A DNA stretch of 64,000 nt, taken from positions 1 to 64,000 of the forward strand of contig NZ_JAHRIB010000208.1 of the NCBI RefSeq assembly GCF_019090165.1, read 5' to 3'. A program made the translations under genes and the position numbers. Shown piece by piece: positions 48,786 through 57,103 of this stretch; within the stretch, counting starts at the first letter, position 1; the number at the start of each line of letters is the position of its first letter. Under the pieces are notes generated by a model. It was not told where the DNA came from, searched no databases, and saw only the letters and a list, made by a program, of their open reading frames with translations. The stretch is from Streptomyces sp. BV286. GTDB taxonomy: Bacteria > Actinomycetota > Actinomycetes > Streptomycetales > Streptomycetaceae.

Positions 48786-49319
48786 TCAGGCCTCGACGCC
48801 CCGACCGGCCGCACCCTCCAGGCGCGCCAGCAGTTCCCGCACGTCGACCCCCGCGCGCCCCAGCACCTCCACGGCCCGCGACCCGGGTTCGGTGATGAGC
48901 GCGGCGAGCAGGTCGACGCCTTCCGCGAGCAGGTCACCCCGCCGCGTGGCGCGCTCGTACGCGGCCGTCATGACCGCGGCCGCCACCGGCGACCACCCGT
49001 CGCCGGTGACCGTCGGCACGGCTCCCGAGTCCTCGACGGAACCCTGCCAGCGCAGCCCGTATCCGATGCTGCGCTGCACGAGGTAGCCGAGCAGGCGGGC
49101 GATCTGCGGGCCGCCCCCGAAGAGCTCGCGCACTTCGGGGTCCGACTCCAGGAGCGTGTGCAGCAGATGAGCCGTGTCGATCTGCCGGTCCCCGTCCCGC
49201 AGCGCCCGTCTGCGCGCTCCGGCGACCACGGCTGCCAGCTCCGCGCCGATCCGGGCGTCCGCGTCCACGCCGACCGGGCCTCGCTCGGCGGCCTGCTGAT
49301 GGGAAGTACGGTGTTGCAC
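48786..49319 (-). CDS. Clp N-terminal domain protein (orphan Clp_N)
   Basis: A 177-residue protein consisting of two Clp_N repeats and no ATPase domain: 'IDTAHLLHTLLESDPEVREL' and 'AEGVDLLAALITEPGSRAVE' are the repeat signatures of ClpA/ClpC N-domains. Such orphans are thought to work as adaptors or decoys for Clp ATPases. GTG 49319 is chosen because GAGGTGGGGG lies just before it. It is divergent from a small hypothetical gene. No ClpP/ClpC partner is in the window. Confidence 0.85.
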   Translation of the reverse strand: MQHRTSHQQAAERGPVGVDADARIGAELAAVVAGARRRALRDGDRQIDTAHLLHTLLESDPEVRELFGGGPQIARLLGYLVQRSIGYGLRWQGSVEDSGAVPTVTGDGWSPVAAAVMTAAYERATRRGDLLAEGVDLLAALITEPGSRAVEVLGRAGVDVRELLARLEGAAGRGVEA

Positions 49320-49423
49320 ATCCCCCACCTCATCAGCCACCCGGCGTCCGGTCATCCTCGTGAGGAAGCATTTTCGCGTCCGGCGCAGGGTGTGCGCCGG
49401 TAGCCGCTTCCTCCTCCTTACGG

Positions 49424-49705
49424 ATGACACCGCGCCGCTTTCGCGTCGGGGGCGCGCGCCGCTCGGATCCGCGCCCCTCGCGCAACCACGTCGCTCGGGT
49501 GCTCGTCCACAGCGACATGGAGAGCAGGTGCTGGCTGGTGGCCCTGCCGTCGGTCGACGGCAGACAGTACGTGTACCGGGTCTACGCCCCTGAGGACGCG
49601 CTGCTCGCCGACCTGTTCTGGGAGGCGTGGCACTGCCACGACGAAGGCCCCTTCCCGCGCGCGTGGGACCTGTTCGACGCGGCGGTGATACGGCGCGTCG
49701 GCTGA
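49424..49705 (+). CDS. small hypothetical protein
   Basis: A 93-residue protein with no recognised family. The C-terminal two thirds, 'VLVHSDMESRCWLVALPSVD' to 'FPRAWDLFDAAVIRRVG', look folded, while the first ~25 residues are Arg-rich and may not be translated; GTG 49505 or ATG 49517 are later possible starts. It is divergent from the Clp_N-only gene. Coding is likely from third-position GC in the C-terminal part, but the start is uncertain. Confidence 0.55.
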   Translation: MTPRRFRVGGARRSDPRPSRNHVARVLVHSDMESRCWLVALPSVDGRQYVYRVYAPEDALLADLFWEAWHCHDEGPFPRAWDLFDAAVIRRVG

Positions 49706-49755
49706 GCGCAGTCCCCGCTCGTCGCCCCTCGCGGCGGCAACGGCCTCCACATTTC

Positions 49756-49770
49756 CTGACGGTTCATCAG
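49756..49770 (+). promoter_or_regulatory. inverted-repeat element upstream of SRPBCC gene
   Basis: CTGACGGTTCATCAG (half sites CTGA/TCAG) followed by TATTGAATGTTCG, 89 bp upstream of the SRPBCC start. It looks like a recurrent operator or promoter element; I did not identify its regulator. Confidence 0.45.
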
Positions 49771-49858
49771 TATTGAATGTTCGGGCCCCTGCGGCTACGT
49801 TCCGCGACACCGTAGGCAGCTGCGCCCGGCGCAGCGCCCGAGACGAAGGGGTGGCCGC

Positions 49859-50287
49859 ATGGCCGAAGTCAGCGCGGAAGCACGGATCGAGGCGCCCCCC
49901 GAGAAGGTCTGGGCGCAGCTCACGGACTTCTCCTCGTACGGAGAGTGGAACTCCACTCACACCAGCTTCCCGAAGGGCGGCCCCCAGACCCTGGAAGTGG
50001 GCGGCACCTTCGAGGAGAACATGAAGCTCATGGGCTTCCCGGCCGAGGTCAACTGGACCATCGAGGAACTGGAGACGGCCCGGACGTTCGCGATCCGCGG
50101 CAAGGGGCCGATGTCCGTGATCGTCGCCACGCGCTACACGCTGGCCCCCGAGGGCGGGGCCACCACGGTCCGTATCGACGGCGAGTTCACGGGCGCCGCC
50201 GTCTCACTGATGGCGGGCAAGCTGAAGGACTCGGCGACGGCGGCCCTCAACGAGTCCCTGCGCAAACTGGGTGGGCTGGTCGCCTAG
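49859..50287 (+). CDS. SRPBCC family protein
   Basis: A 142-residue START/Bet v1-like protein: 'SAEARIEAPPEKVWAQLTDF' at the N-terminus and 'MAGKLKDSATAALNESLRKL' as the long C-terminal helix are characteristic. The deep cavity of this fold binds small hydrophobic ligands; relatives are polyketide cyclases/dehydratases or lipid binders. GAAGGGG precedes the ATG. An inverted-repeat element and a strong terminator bracket it, so it is a single-gene unit. Ligand unknown. Confidence 0.88.
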   Translation: MAEVSAEARIEAPPEKVWAQLTDFSSYGEWNSTHTSFPKGGPQTLEVGGTFEENMKLMGFPAEVNWTIEELETARTFAIRGKGPMSVIVATRYTLAPEGGATTVRIDGEFTGAAVSLMAGKLKDSATAALNESLRKLGGLVA

Positions 50288-50321
50288 AGGCCTCCACGAC
50301 ATACCCCTCCGGCACACACGT

Positions 50322-50355
50322 GAAGGGGGTGCCTCGAAGTCGAGGCACCCCCTTC
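50322..50355. terminator. strong hairpin terminator
   Basis: A perfect 16-bp stem (50322-50337 with 50340-50355) and a 2-nt loop, 35 bp after the SRPBCC stop and 33 bp after the convergent PadR stop. Confidence 0.9.
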
Positions 50356-50388
50356 GTCGCGGCCGGTTCGGCCGGATGGACCGAGCCA

Positions 50389-51042
50389 TCAGTCCTCGTC
50401 GGCAAGGATCAGATACAGCTTCTTGCGCGATTCGTTGATGACGGCCAGCGCCTTCTCGCGCTGCTCCTTGCTGCCGGTCTTCCAGACCTGCCCGAACGCC
50501 TCCATCAGACCGAAGCCGGCCTGCCGGATGTCGCTCAGCGCCTCCCAGTCGACCCCGCGTCCCGCATCCTCCCAGGGCGCTTCCGCACCCTCGTCGGCGG
50601 CGACGCGGCCTTCCTCGGTCAGCGAGAACAGCTTCTTGCCGCCCTCGGTCGCATTGCTGATCAGGCCCTCGTCCTCCAGCAGCTGAAGGGTCGGGTACAC
50701 CGAGCCGGGGCTCGGCTTCCACGCCCCTCCGCTGCGCTCGGCGATCTCCTGGATCATCTCGTAACCGTGCATGGGCCGGTCCTTGAGCAGGGCCAGGATC
50801 GAGGCACGTACGTCGCCGCGCCGCGCCCTGCCACGCGGTCCGCCCCGGCCTCCGCGCCCGCCCCAGGGGCCCGGACCGAATCCGGGACCGCCGAAGCCGG
50901 GCCCGAAGGGACCGAAGGCCGCACGCCGCCCTTCGAAGCCTCCCCGGTCGCCCCGACCGGGGCCACCGTGGCCGTGTCCACGACCGTGACCGGGGCCGAA
51001 GCCCGGTCCGTATTCCTCTCCATGGGAACGCATCGCCATCAC
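50389..51042 (-). CDS. PadR family transcriptional regulator with Gly/His/Arg-rich N-terminus
   Basis: A 217-residue PadR regulator. The first ~75 residues are Gly/Pro/Arg/His-rich, with repeated G-H-G-R-G-H-G units. The winged-helix PadR domain (about 80-150) has 'DVRASILALLKDRPMHGYEM' and 'PSPGSVYPTLQLLEDEGLIS'. A helical C-terminal domain follows. GTG 51042 and nearby ATG codons are alternative starts. The low-complexity N-terminus might bind metal or nucleic acid. CGATATATCG 35 bp upstream is the likely autoregulatory operator. Confidence 0.88.
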   Translation of the reverse strand: MMAMRSHGEEYGPGFGPGHGRGHGHGGPGRGDRGGFEGRRAAFGPFGPGFGGPGFGPGPWGGRGGRGGPRGRARRGDVRASILALLKDRPMHGYEMIQEIAERSGGAWKPSPGSVYPTLQLLEDEGLISNATEGGKKLFSLTEEGRVAADEGAEAPWEDAGRGVDWEALSDIRQAGFGLMEAFGQVWKTGSKEQREKALAVINESRKKLYLILADED

Positions 51043-51076
51043 TCCATTCCATCGTTGATCTGTCGCGATGCGTCAA

Positions 51077-51086
51077 CGATATATCG
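51077..51086. promoter_or_regulatory. PadR operator candidate
   Basis: CGATATATCG, a perfect 10-bp palindrome, inside a larger imperfect dyad (TGTCGCGATGCG ... CGCACGACA). It is 34 bp upstream of the PadR-type gene start. The AT core is typical of PadR-class boxes. Confidence 0.6.
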
Positions 51087-51216
51087 GAATAGGTCGCACG
51101 ACAAGGTTCTGCCGGCAGAAGGCGGCCAGGAGGCGGACCGGAGAGGGTCAGAAGAAGGCCGCCCGCCGCGGATTGGCCTTGGCCCGTGCCCGTGAGCAGC
51201 GCCTACCGTCGTGCGC

Positions 51217-52035
51217 ATGCGGATTCGTATCGTCGACGCCTTCACCGACCGCCCCTTCGCCGGCAACCCGGCCGGGGTCCTCCTCCTCGACGCCTCGACG
51301 TCCTTCCCGGACGACACCTGGCTGCAGCACGTGGCCCTGGAGGTCAACCACGCCGAGACGGCGTTCGCCCACCCCCTCCCGAAGGGCGGTGACGCGGACT
51401 GGGCACTGCGGTGGTTCACCCCCGCCGCCGAGGTCGCGATGTGCGGCCACGCGACACTCGCCACCGCACACGTGCTGGCCACCACGGGGGCGGCCCGGGG
51501 CCCCGTACGGTTCGCGACCAGGAGCGGTGTGCTCGTCGCGACCGCGCTCGAGGACGGCTCCATCACGATGGACTTCCCGACCGCCCCGCTCACCGCTGTC
51601 GAGAACTTGCCGGGCGTCGCCGAGGCCCTGGGCGCCGAGCCGCTCACCACCTACGACACCGGCCCGAACATCGGCGACCTGCTCGTCGAACTCGCCGACG
51701 AGAAGACGGTCCTGGGCCTCGCCCCCGACCTCGTGGCCCTCGGCCGTCACTCGGAACGAGGCATCATCGCGACGGCCCGCGCCGAAGATCCCTCCAGGGG
51801 CTACGACTTCGTCTCCCGCTGCTTCTTCCCGAACATCGGCATCGACGAGGACCCGGTCACCGGCAGCGCCCACACGGCCCTCGCCCCGTTCTGGTCCGAG
51901 CGCCTCGGCCGTGCCGAACTCACCGGCCTCCAGGCCTCCGCCCGCTCCGGACGGGTCCGCACGGAGCTCAGGGGCGACCGCACGTTCCTCTCCGGCCGTG
52001 CGGTCACCGTGATCGAGGGCGACCTGCTCGCGTGA
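51217..52035 (+). CDS. PhzF family isomerase-like protein
   Basis: A 272-residue diaminopimelate-epimerase-fold protein of the PhzF group, with 'VDAFTDRPFAGNPAGVLLLD' at the N-terminus, 'LRWFTPAAEVAMCGHATLAT' in the first domain and 'NIGIDEDPVTGSAHTALAPF' in the second, including the 'GNPAG' and 'GSAHT' family motifs. Glu at the conserved 'HAET' position (residues about 47-50) would be the catalytic base in PhzF-type isomerisation. The role in primary metabolism is unknown. ATG 51217 is preceded by a TACCGT box suggesting leaderless start. Confidence 0.9.
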   Translation: MRIRIVDAFTDRPFAGNPAGVLLLDASTSFPDDTWLQHVALEVNHAETAFAHPLPKGGDADWALRWFTPAAEVAMCGHATLATAHVLATTGAARGPVRFATRSGVLVATALEDGSITMDFPTAPLTAVENLPGVAEALGAEPLTTYDTGPNIGDLLVELADEKTVLGLAPDLVALGRHSERGIIATARAEDPSRGYDFVSRCFFPNIGIDEDPVTGSAHTALAPFWSERLGRAELTGLQASARSGRVRTELRGDRTFLSGRAVTVIEGDLLA

Positions 52036-52064
52036 ACAGCACGAGCAGGCCGTGAACAGCACAA

Positions 52065-52093
52065 AGGGGCGTACGACCGACTCGTACGCCCCT
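52065..52093. terminator. hairpin terminator
   Basis: A perfect 12-bp stem (52065-52076 with 52082-52093) and a 5-nt loop, between the PhzF and CPBP stops. The preceding CGTGAACAGCAC is duplicated at 52031-52042 and 52051-52062. Confidence 0.85.
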
Positions 52094-52139
52094 CACACGC
52101 CACGCCCCCGGCATGCCGCGCAGGTGCCGGCGGCTCCGC

Positions 52140-52940
52140 TCAGGCGGTGGGCAGCCACCCCACCTTGCCCGCCAGCAGCGCGTATCCCACGAACGCCCCG
52201 ATGTCGAGGAGCGCGTGGGCTACCACCAGTGGACCGACCCGGCCCCAGCGGCGGTACAGGTAGACGAAGACCACGCCCATCACCATGTTGCCGATGAACC
52301 CGCCGATGCCCTGGTAGAGGTGGTACGAGCCGCGCAGCACCGAGCTGGCCACCAGGGCGGAGACCGGCGTCCAGCCCAACTGGTCGAGGCGGCGCAGCAG
52401 ATACCCGACGACGATGACCTCCTCCAGCACCGAGTTCTGGATCGCGGAGAGGATCAGGACGGGGAACTTCCACCACACGTCGGGCAGGGCCTCGGGCACG
52501 ACGGTGAGGTTGAAGCCGAAGCCGCGCGCCGCCAGGTAGAAGGCGATGCCGGAGCTGCCGATCACCGCGGCGATCGCGGCGCCCCGGGCGAGGTCGGGCC
52601 ACGGACGGGTGCGGTCGAAGCCGAGCGTGCGCAGCCCCTTCCCCTCGCGGAGCAGGAAGTGCGCGACCAGGGCGACCGGCACCAGCGCGGACGCGATCCC
52701 GAACAGCTGCCAGGCCAGATCGAGCCACGGACGGCCGGGCGCGGCCGAGGCGTTGAGCGTGGCCGCCTGATCCTTCAGACCTCCCGGTCGGGTGACCGAC
52801 CCGACAAAGCTGATCAGCGCGGAGACCCCGCTCGCCCCGAGCGAGACCCCCAGTACGAGCAGCGTCTCGTCGCGGAGAATCCGCCGCGTGGGCCGTTCCC
52901 CGGGAAAGGAATCAGCCACCGGCCCCTGCCCCACCTGCAC
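52140..52940 (-). CDS. CPBP family intramembrane protease
   Basis: A 266-residue, eight-helix Abi/CPBP protein. Catalytic-site hallmarks are 'SVLEEVIVVGYLLRRL' (EExxxR-like) and 'SSVLRGSYHLYQGIGGFIGN' with 'VAHALLDIGAFVGYALLAGK' providing the later His. Such glutamic-type proteases process prenylated or bacteriocin-linked proteins; immunity and processing roles are known elsewhere. No bacteriocin gene is near. GTG/ATG usage near 52940 is clear from the reading frame. Monocistronic, terminator downstream. Confidence 0.87.
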   Translation of the reverse strand: MQVGQGPVADSFPGERPTRRILRDETLLVLGVSLGASGVSALISFVGSVTRPGGLKDQAATLNASAAPGRPWLDLAWQLFGIASALVPVALVAHFLLREGKGLRTLGFDRTRPWPDLARGAAIAAVIGSSGIAFYLAARGFGFNLTVVPEALPDVWWKFPVLILSAIQNSVLEEVIVVGYLLRRLDQLGWTPVSALVASSVLRGSYHLYQGIGGFIGNMVMGVVFVYLYRRWGRVGPLVVAHALLDIGAFVGYALLAGKVGWLPTA

Positions 52941-53135
52941 GCATGCCTCCAGTTGAGTAATCCCCGCCTCATCCCCGTCTTCGCCCCGCTAGGGTCTCGA
53001 AAGAAGTTACGAAGATCGTGCGCGACGGGCCGTCGGTGGACGGACGTCATGCGGAGCGCATCCCCCTTGTGCCATACCATTCGGCCGTTTCCGGCTTCTA
53101 CGGCTCAAGGCTCGATCAGGGAGGGGCACACCGTC

Positions 53136-54905
53136 ATGGGACGTCACAGCTTGCCCGACGGGCCGCGAAGGGGCCGCACCGGCCCCCGGTCACGCATTCC
53201 GCGCCGCAACGTGGCACTCGCGGCGGGCCTCGCGCTCGCCCTCGCCGCCGGCACCGCGGCCGCGGTCGACGGTGGCCCGCTGTCCTTCGGCGCGTCCTGC
53301 TGGGACAGCGCCGTCCGCCTCAGGATCGTCGCCGCACCCGGCATCGCGCCCGCCCTCAAGGACGCGGCCGGCTACGCACGGGACAACGACGTGACGTCCG
53401 ACGGCAGCTGCCTCGACATCAGCGTGACCGCCCGGGACAGCGACGAGGTGATGGAAGACCTGCGGTCGCGGCGCAAGGGCGCGACCGACTTCGAGGCGTG
53501 GGTACCGGACTCGGGCGTGTGGGTGAACCGGGTCCTGGCGGACGACCGGTCGATTCCGGTGACCCCGGCGGGCAATGTCGCCCTGTCCCCCATCGCCGTC
53601 GCCATGATTCCCACGGCGGCGAAGTCCCTCGGCTGGCCCGAGAAGCAGTACTCCTGGACCGAGCTGGCGGGCGCGGCCCTGACGAGCGGCCGCCTGAAGC
53701 TCGGTGCGGGCGACCCCTCGCACAGTGCCACGGGCCTGCTCGCGCTGACCCAGCTGGTCCACGCGACGAGCGGGGCGAAGGACGGCGACACGCAGGCGGC
53801 CGCCACCGCGAAGGCCCTTTCGCAGCGCACCTCCGACAGCGACGGCCAGGTCCTGGAAACCCTGCCGCGCGACCTCTCCGCCGCCGAGCAGGGCAACGCG
53901 AGGCGCAATCAGGCACTGATCCTCGCCGAGCAGGCGGCGTTCGCGTACAACGCGTCCGCGGACAGCGGCGACGACCTCGACCTGTTCTATCCGAAGGACG
54001 GCTCGCCCCGCCTCGACCACCCGTTCGCGCTGGTCGACGAACCGACGCTGACCACCGACGAGAGCCGGGCGGCGCTGCGCTTCATGACACTCCTCGGCGA
54101 GCCCGCGGGGCGCAGGATCCTGGAGAAACGCGGTTTCCGTACGGACGACGACGAGGCCCCGGCCGCCCTGGTCGCCGGAGCGGGAGGCCGAGCGCCGCAG
54201 CCGTACAAGGTGCTGCCGGACGAACCGATCACGGACAAGGAGATCGAGGAGGCCCTCGGCATGTGGACGATCACCGTGCAGAGCGCCCGGCTGACCGCGG
54301 TCGTCGACGCCTCCTCGTCCATGTCGGACCCGGTGCCGGGCACCAGCGAGTCCCGGATGGCCGTGACCAGGGCGGCTCTGCTCCAGGCCCTCACCACCTT
54401 CACCCCGGAGGACGAGGTCGGGCTGTGGACGTTCTCCACGAAGCTCGACGGCAAGCGCGACTACCGCGTCCTCGTGCCCACCGACCGGCTCGGCGACCAG
54501 GTGGGCAGCGGTACGCAGCGGGACCGGCTGTCGGCGGCCTTCCGTGGCCTCAAGCCGGTGCCGGACGGCGCGACCGGCCTGTACGACACCACCCTGGCCG
54601 CGTACAAGGCGGCCACGGCCTCCTATCGCAAAGGCAAGTTCAACGCGGTGGTCCTGCTGACCGACGGCGTGAACCAGGATCCCGGGAGCATCTCGCGCTC
54701 CAGCCTGGTCGCCGAGCTCCGCAGGATCACCGACCCGGAGCGCCCCGTGCCTCTGATCGCGATCGCGGTGGGCCCCGAGGCCGACAAGGACGAGCTGGGC
54801 GAGATCGCCGAGGCGACCGGCGGGTCGGGCCATCTGGTCACCGACCCGTCCCAGATCCACTCGGTGATCCTGAAGGCCGTCGTCCGGGCGGGCGACAAGA
54901 ACTGA
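53136..54905 (+). CDS. secreted or membrane-anchored VWA domain protein with binding-protein-like N-domain
   Basis: A 589-residue exported protein. After a basic N-terminus and one hydrophobic helix (about 24-44) comes a ~330-residue region resembling a substrate-binding fold ('LRIVAAPGIAPALKDAAGYA'). A VWA domain follows with an intact MIDAS motif 'VVDASSSMSDPVPG' (DxSxS) and later Thr/Asp positions in 'LLTDGVNQDPGS'. The combination is common in Streptomyces but its role is unknown; metal-dependent binding of an extracellular partner is likely. GGGAGGGG precedes the ATG. A GCS2-type gene is convergent. Confidence 0.88.
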   Translation: MGRHSLPDGPRRGRTGPRSRIPRRNVALAAGLALALAAGTAAAVDGGPLSFGASCWDSAVRLRIVAAPGIAPALKDAAGYARDNDVTSDGSCLDISVTARDSDEVMEDLRSRRKGATDFEAWVPDSGVWVNRVLADDRSIPVTPAGNVALSPIAVAMIPTAAKSLGWPEKQYSWTELAGAALTSGRLKLGAGDPSHSATGLLALTQLVHATSGAKDGDTQAAATAKALSQRTSDSDGQVLETLPRDLSAAEQGNARRNQALILAEQAAFAYNASADSGDDLDLFYPKDGSPRLDHPFALVDEPTLTTDESRAALRFMTLLGEPAGRRILEKRGFRTDDDEAPAALVAGAGGRAPQPYKVLPDEPITDKEIEEALGMWTITVQSARLTAVVDASSSMSDPVPGTSESRMAVTRAALLQALTTFTPEDEVGLWTFSTKLDGKRDYRVLVPTDRLGDQVGSGTQRDRLSAAFRGLKPVPDGATGLYDTTLAAYKAATASYRKGKFNAVVLLTDGVNQDPGSISRSSLVAELRRITDPERPVPLIAIAVGPEADKDELGEIAEATGGSGHLVTDPSQIHSVILKAVVRAGDKN

Positions 54906-54909
54906 CCCC

Positions 54910-56430
54910 TCACCCCAGCGGGACGGCCGGCTCGCGCAACCCCACCGGCCAGGTGTGCACCGGCTCACCGAGGCGCATCAGCTCGCAGTACCGCTGCGTC
55001 GTGGCGGCCAGCGCGGCGTCCCGCCCCAAGCCGCTCTCCAGCGCCTTGTGGAACGTACGCGACTGCCAGGAGGCTCCGTTGACGCCTCGCTTGCACCGCT
55101 CCTCGATCACACCGAGGTAGAGGTCCCGGTCGGCCGGCTCGACGCCCCACGCGTCCAGCCCCTGCGCGGCGAGCGGCAGCAGCTCGTCCAGCACCAGCTG
55201 TACCGCGGGCACCCGCGTGACCCCGCCGTACCGGGCGCGCCGCGGCCACTCCAGGCGGGCGTCGATCCCGTACCGGCAGGCGTGGTCGAAGTTGGCGGCC
55301 GCTGCCTCGAAGGGCAGCCGGGTCCACACGGGCCGTGCCTCCGCGGCCAGTGCGCGTACGAGCCCGTAGTAGAAGGCCGCGTTGGCGACGACGTCGATCA
55401 CGGTGGGGCCCGCGGGCAGCACCCTGTTCTCGACGCGCAGATGCGGGACACCGTCGGCGATGCCGTACACCGGGCGGTTCCAGCGGTAGACGGTGCCGTT
55501 GTGGAGCACGAGTTCGGCGAGTTTCGGGATGCCTCCCTCGTCGAGGACGCGCAGCGGGTCCTCCTCGTCGCGGATGGGCAACAGGGGAGGGAAGAAGCGC
55601 AGGTTCTCCTCGAAGAGGTCGTACGCCGAGGAGATCCACCGCTCACCGAACCAGGTCCGCGGCCTCACCCCCTGCGCCTGGAGCTCGGGCGGGCGGGTGT
55701 CGGTGGACTGCTGGAACAGCGGCGGCCGGGACTCGCGCCACAGCTCACGGCCGAAGAGGAACGGCGAGTTGGCGCCGACCGCGATCTGGGCCGCGGCAGC
55801 GGCCTGCGCGGCGTTCCACACATCGGCGAACCGTCCGGGGGTGACCTGGAGATGCAACTGCACCGAGGTGCAGGCCGCTTCGGGCGCGATGGACGCCGAG
55901 GTGCAGCTGAGCCGCTCCACGCCCTCGATGTCCAGCGTGAAGTCCTCGCCGCGGGCCGCCACGATCTGGTCGTTGAGCAACGTGTAGCGGTCCACGTCGG
56001 AGAGGTTCGCCGAGACCAGGTCGTCACGGGCGAGGGTCGGCAGAATACCGATCATCACGATCCCGGCATCGACCTCGTTCGCCTTCCGGTGGGCATACGC
56101 GAACGACGTCCGCAACTCCTCCGCGAGACGGTCGAATACACGGCCCTCAAGCGGATGGGGAGCAATGTTGACTTCCAGGTTGAACATGGCGAGTTCTGTT
56201 TGGAAATCGCGGCTCGCGATACGCTCGAGTACTTGCGCATTCATCATTCTCGGCATGCCGTCCGGCCCCGCCAGATTCAGCTCGATCTCCAGTCCCATGA
56301 GATTCCTGGGACGGTCGAACTGCTTCTCCGCCAACAAGCGCGCCAGCCCCGCCAGGCACTGCTGGAGCTTTTCGCGGTACCGTCGCCGATCGGACAGCCC
56401 GATCGGCCCCGCCACGACCTTCTCCCCCAT
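54910..56430 (-). CDS. glutamate-cysteine ligase family (GCS2-type) protein
   Basis: A 506-residue GCS2-like ATP-grasp-type ligase. Recognisable parts are 'RNLMGLEIELNLAGPDGMPR' (acidic metal-binding segment), 'AMFNLEVNIAPHPLEG' and 'ANSPFLFGRELWRESRPPLF', a segment common to carboxylate-amine ligases of this family. It probably joins an amino acid to a carboxylate using ATP; gamma-glutamylcysteine synthesis is not proven because mycothiol producers do not need it. GGAGGG precedes the ATG at 56430. A ~670-bp region without a clear gene follows upstream. Confidence 0.87.
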   Translation of the reverse strand: MGEKVVAGPIGLSDRRRYREKLQQCLAGLARLLAEKQFDRPRNLMGLEIELNLAGPDGMPRMMNAQVLERIASRDFQTELAMFNLEVNIAPHPLEGRVFDRLAEELRTSFAYAHRKANEVDAGIVMIGILPTLARDDLVSANLSDVDRYTLLNDQIVAARGEDFTLDIEGVERLSCTSASIAPEAACTSVQLHLQVTPGRFADVWNAAQAAAAAQIAVGANSPFLFGRELWRESRPPLFQQSTDTRPPELQAQGVRPRTWFGERWISSAYDLFEENLRFFPPLLPIRDEEDPLRVLDEGGIPKLAELVLHNGTVYRWNRPVYGIADGVPHLRVENRVLPAGPTVIDVVANAAFYYGLVRALAAEARPVWTRLPFEAAAANFDHACRYGIDARLEWPRRARYGGVTRVPAVQLVLDELLPLAAQGLDAWGVEPADRDLYLGVIEERCKRGVNGASWQSRTFHKALESGLGRDAALAATTQRYCELMRLGEPVHTWPVGLREPAVPLG

Positions 56431-57103
56431 CGAAGCTTCCCTCCTCGACTGGGCAGCCCGAAGAACCGGCCGCTGGTGTCCCGGGTCACCGGGGGATGAT
56501 GCCCAGGCAATGTGATCGATAACGCCCTGGAAGGATCCCCCGGGCACTAGTCTGAACGCGGCTTTCTCCGGGCACATTCACCAGGCATGAGTCACCGCGT
56601 TGTTTTTGACGATCGGCACTGTCGTGAAAAACACCGACGAGAACCGGCCGACCACCTCGGTGGCATATCCCGAGGTCATCGTCGGGTACCCCTGGAGAAC
56701 CAGGAGCAAACACACGTAACGACGACCGAATTGTCTCTTGCCTTTAATGTGCGAAGCGGTTAGATGAAACATCGTCTGAACACGTGTCGTATAAACTCCG
56801 CGAACGAGGCAGAGAGTTGACGCTCGCGGCCGCGGGGACTGTCGTCGAAGTGACGTCGTTCGCACGAAGGGCGGGCCGCGCGGTGTGGGTGCGTGCGATC
56901 GCAAAGGCGCCGGAAGGATCTCGTGGCGAAGTCGCGAGGACCTTCCGGCAACTCTGCGAGCGCGTGTGCCGGTCACCGCGCGGCAGCCGTCGCTTCGACG
57001 ACAGGCCCCACGCGCCCCCCGCCCCCTCTGACCCCGAGAGCTGACAGCGCCGTCCGCCCCCGCCCTCGCGCCACCATGCCTGTCTAATGAGAGGCGACCC
57101 ACC
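56431..57103. other. 673-bp intergenic region without a confident gene
   Basis: This stretch has lower GC than the surroundings in its middle (about 56590-56820). It contains an imperfect inverted repeat GTTTTTGACGA (56602-56612) / TCGTGAAAAAC (56622-56632). The longest plausible frame is GTG 56784 to 57044 (plus strand, 86 codons), but its third-position GC is only moderate and it has no recognisable motif. It may be a degraded gene, a non-coding RNA region or the promoter region of the two flanking genes. Confidence 0.5.

Noticed and set aside
52113-53135. An open frame extending the VWA protein 341 codons upstream
   Set aside because: It runs antisense over the CPBP protease gene, has shadow-type Arg/Pro/Gly composition, and ends at a good ribosome-binding site with ATG 53136, so only the latter part is the gene.
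56784-57044. 86-codon plus-strand frame
   Set aside because: Only moderate third-position GC, no motif and no clear ribosome-binding site. Kept as part of the gene-poor interval rather than a gene call.
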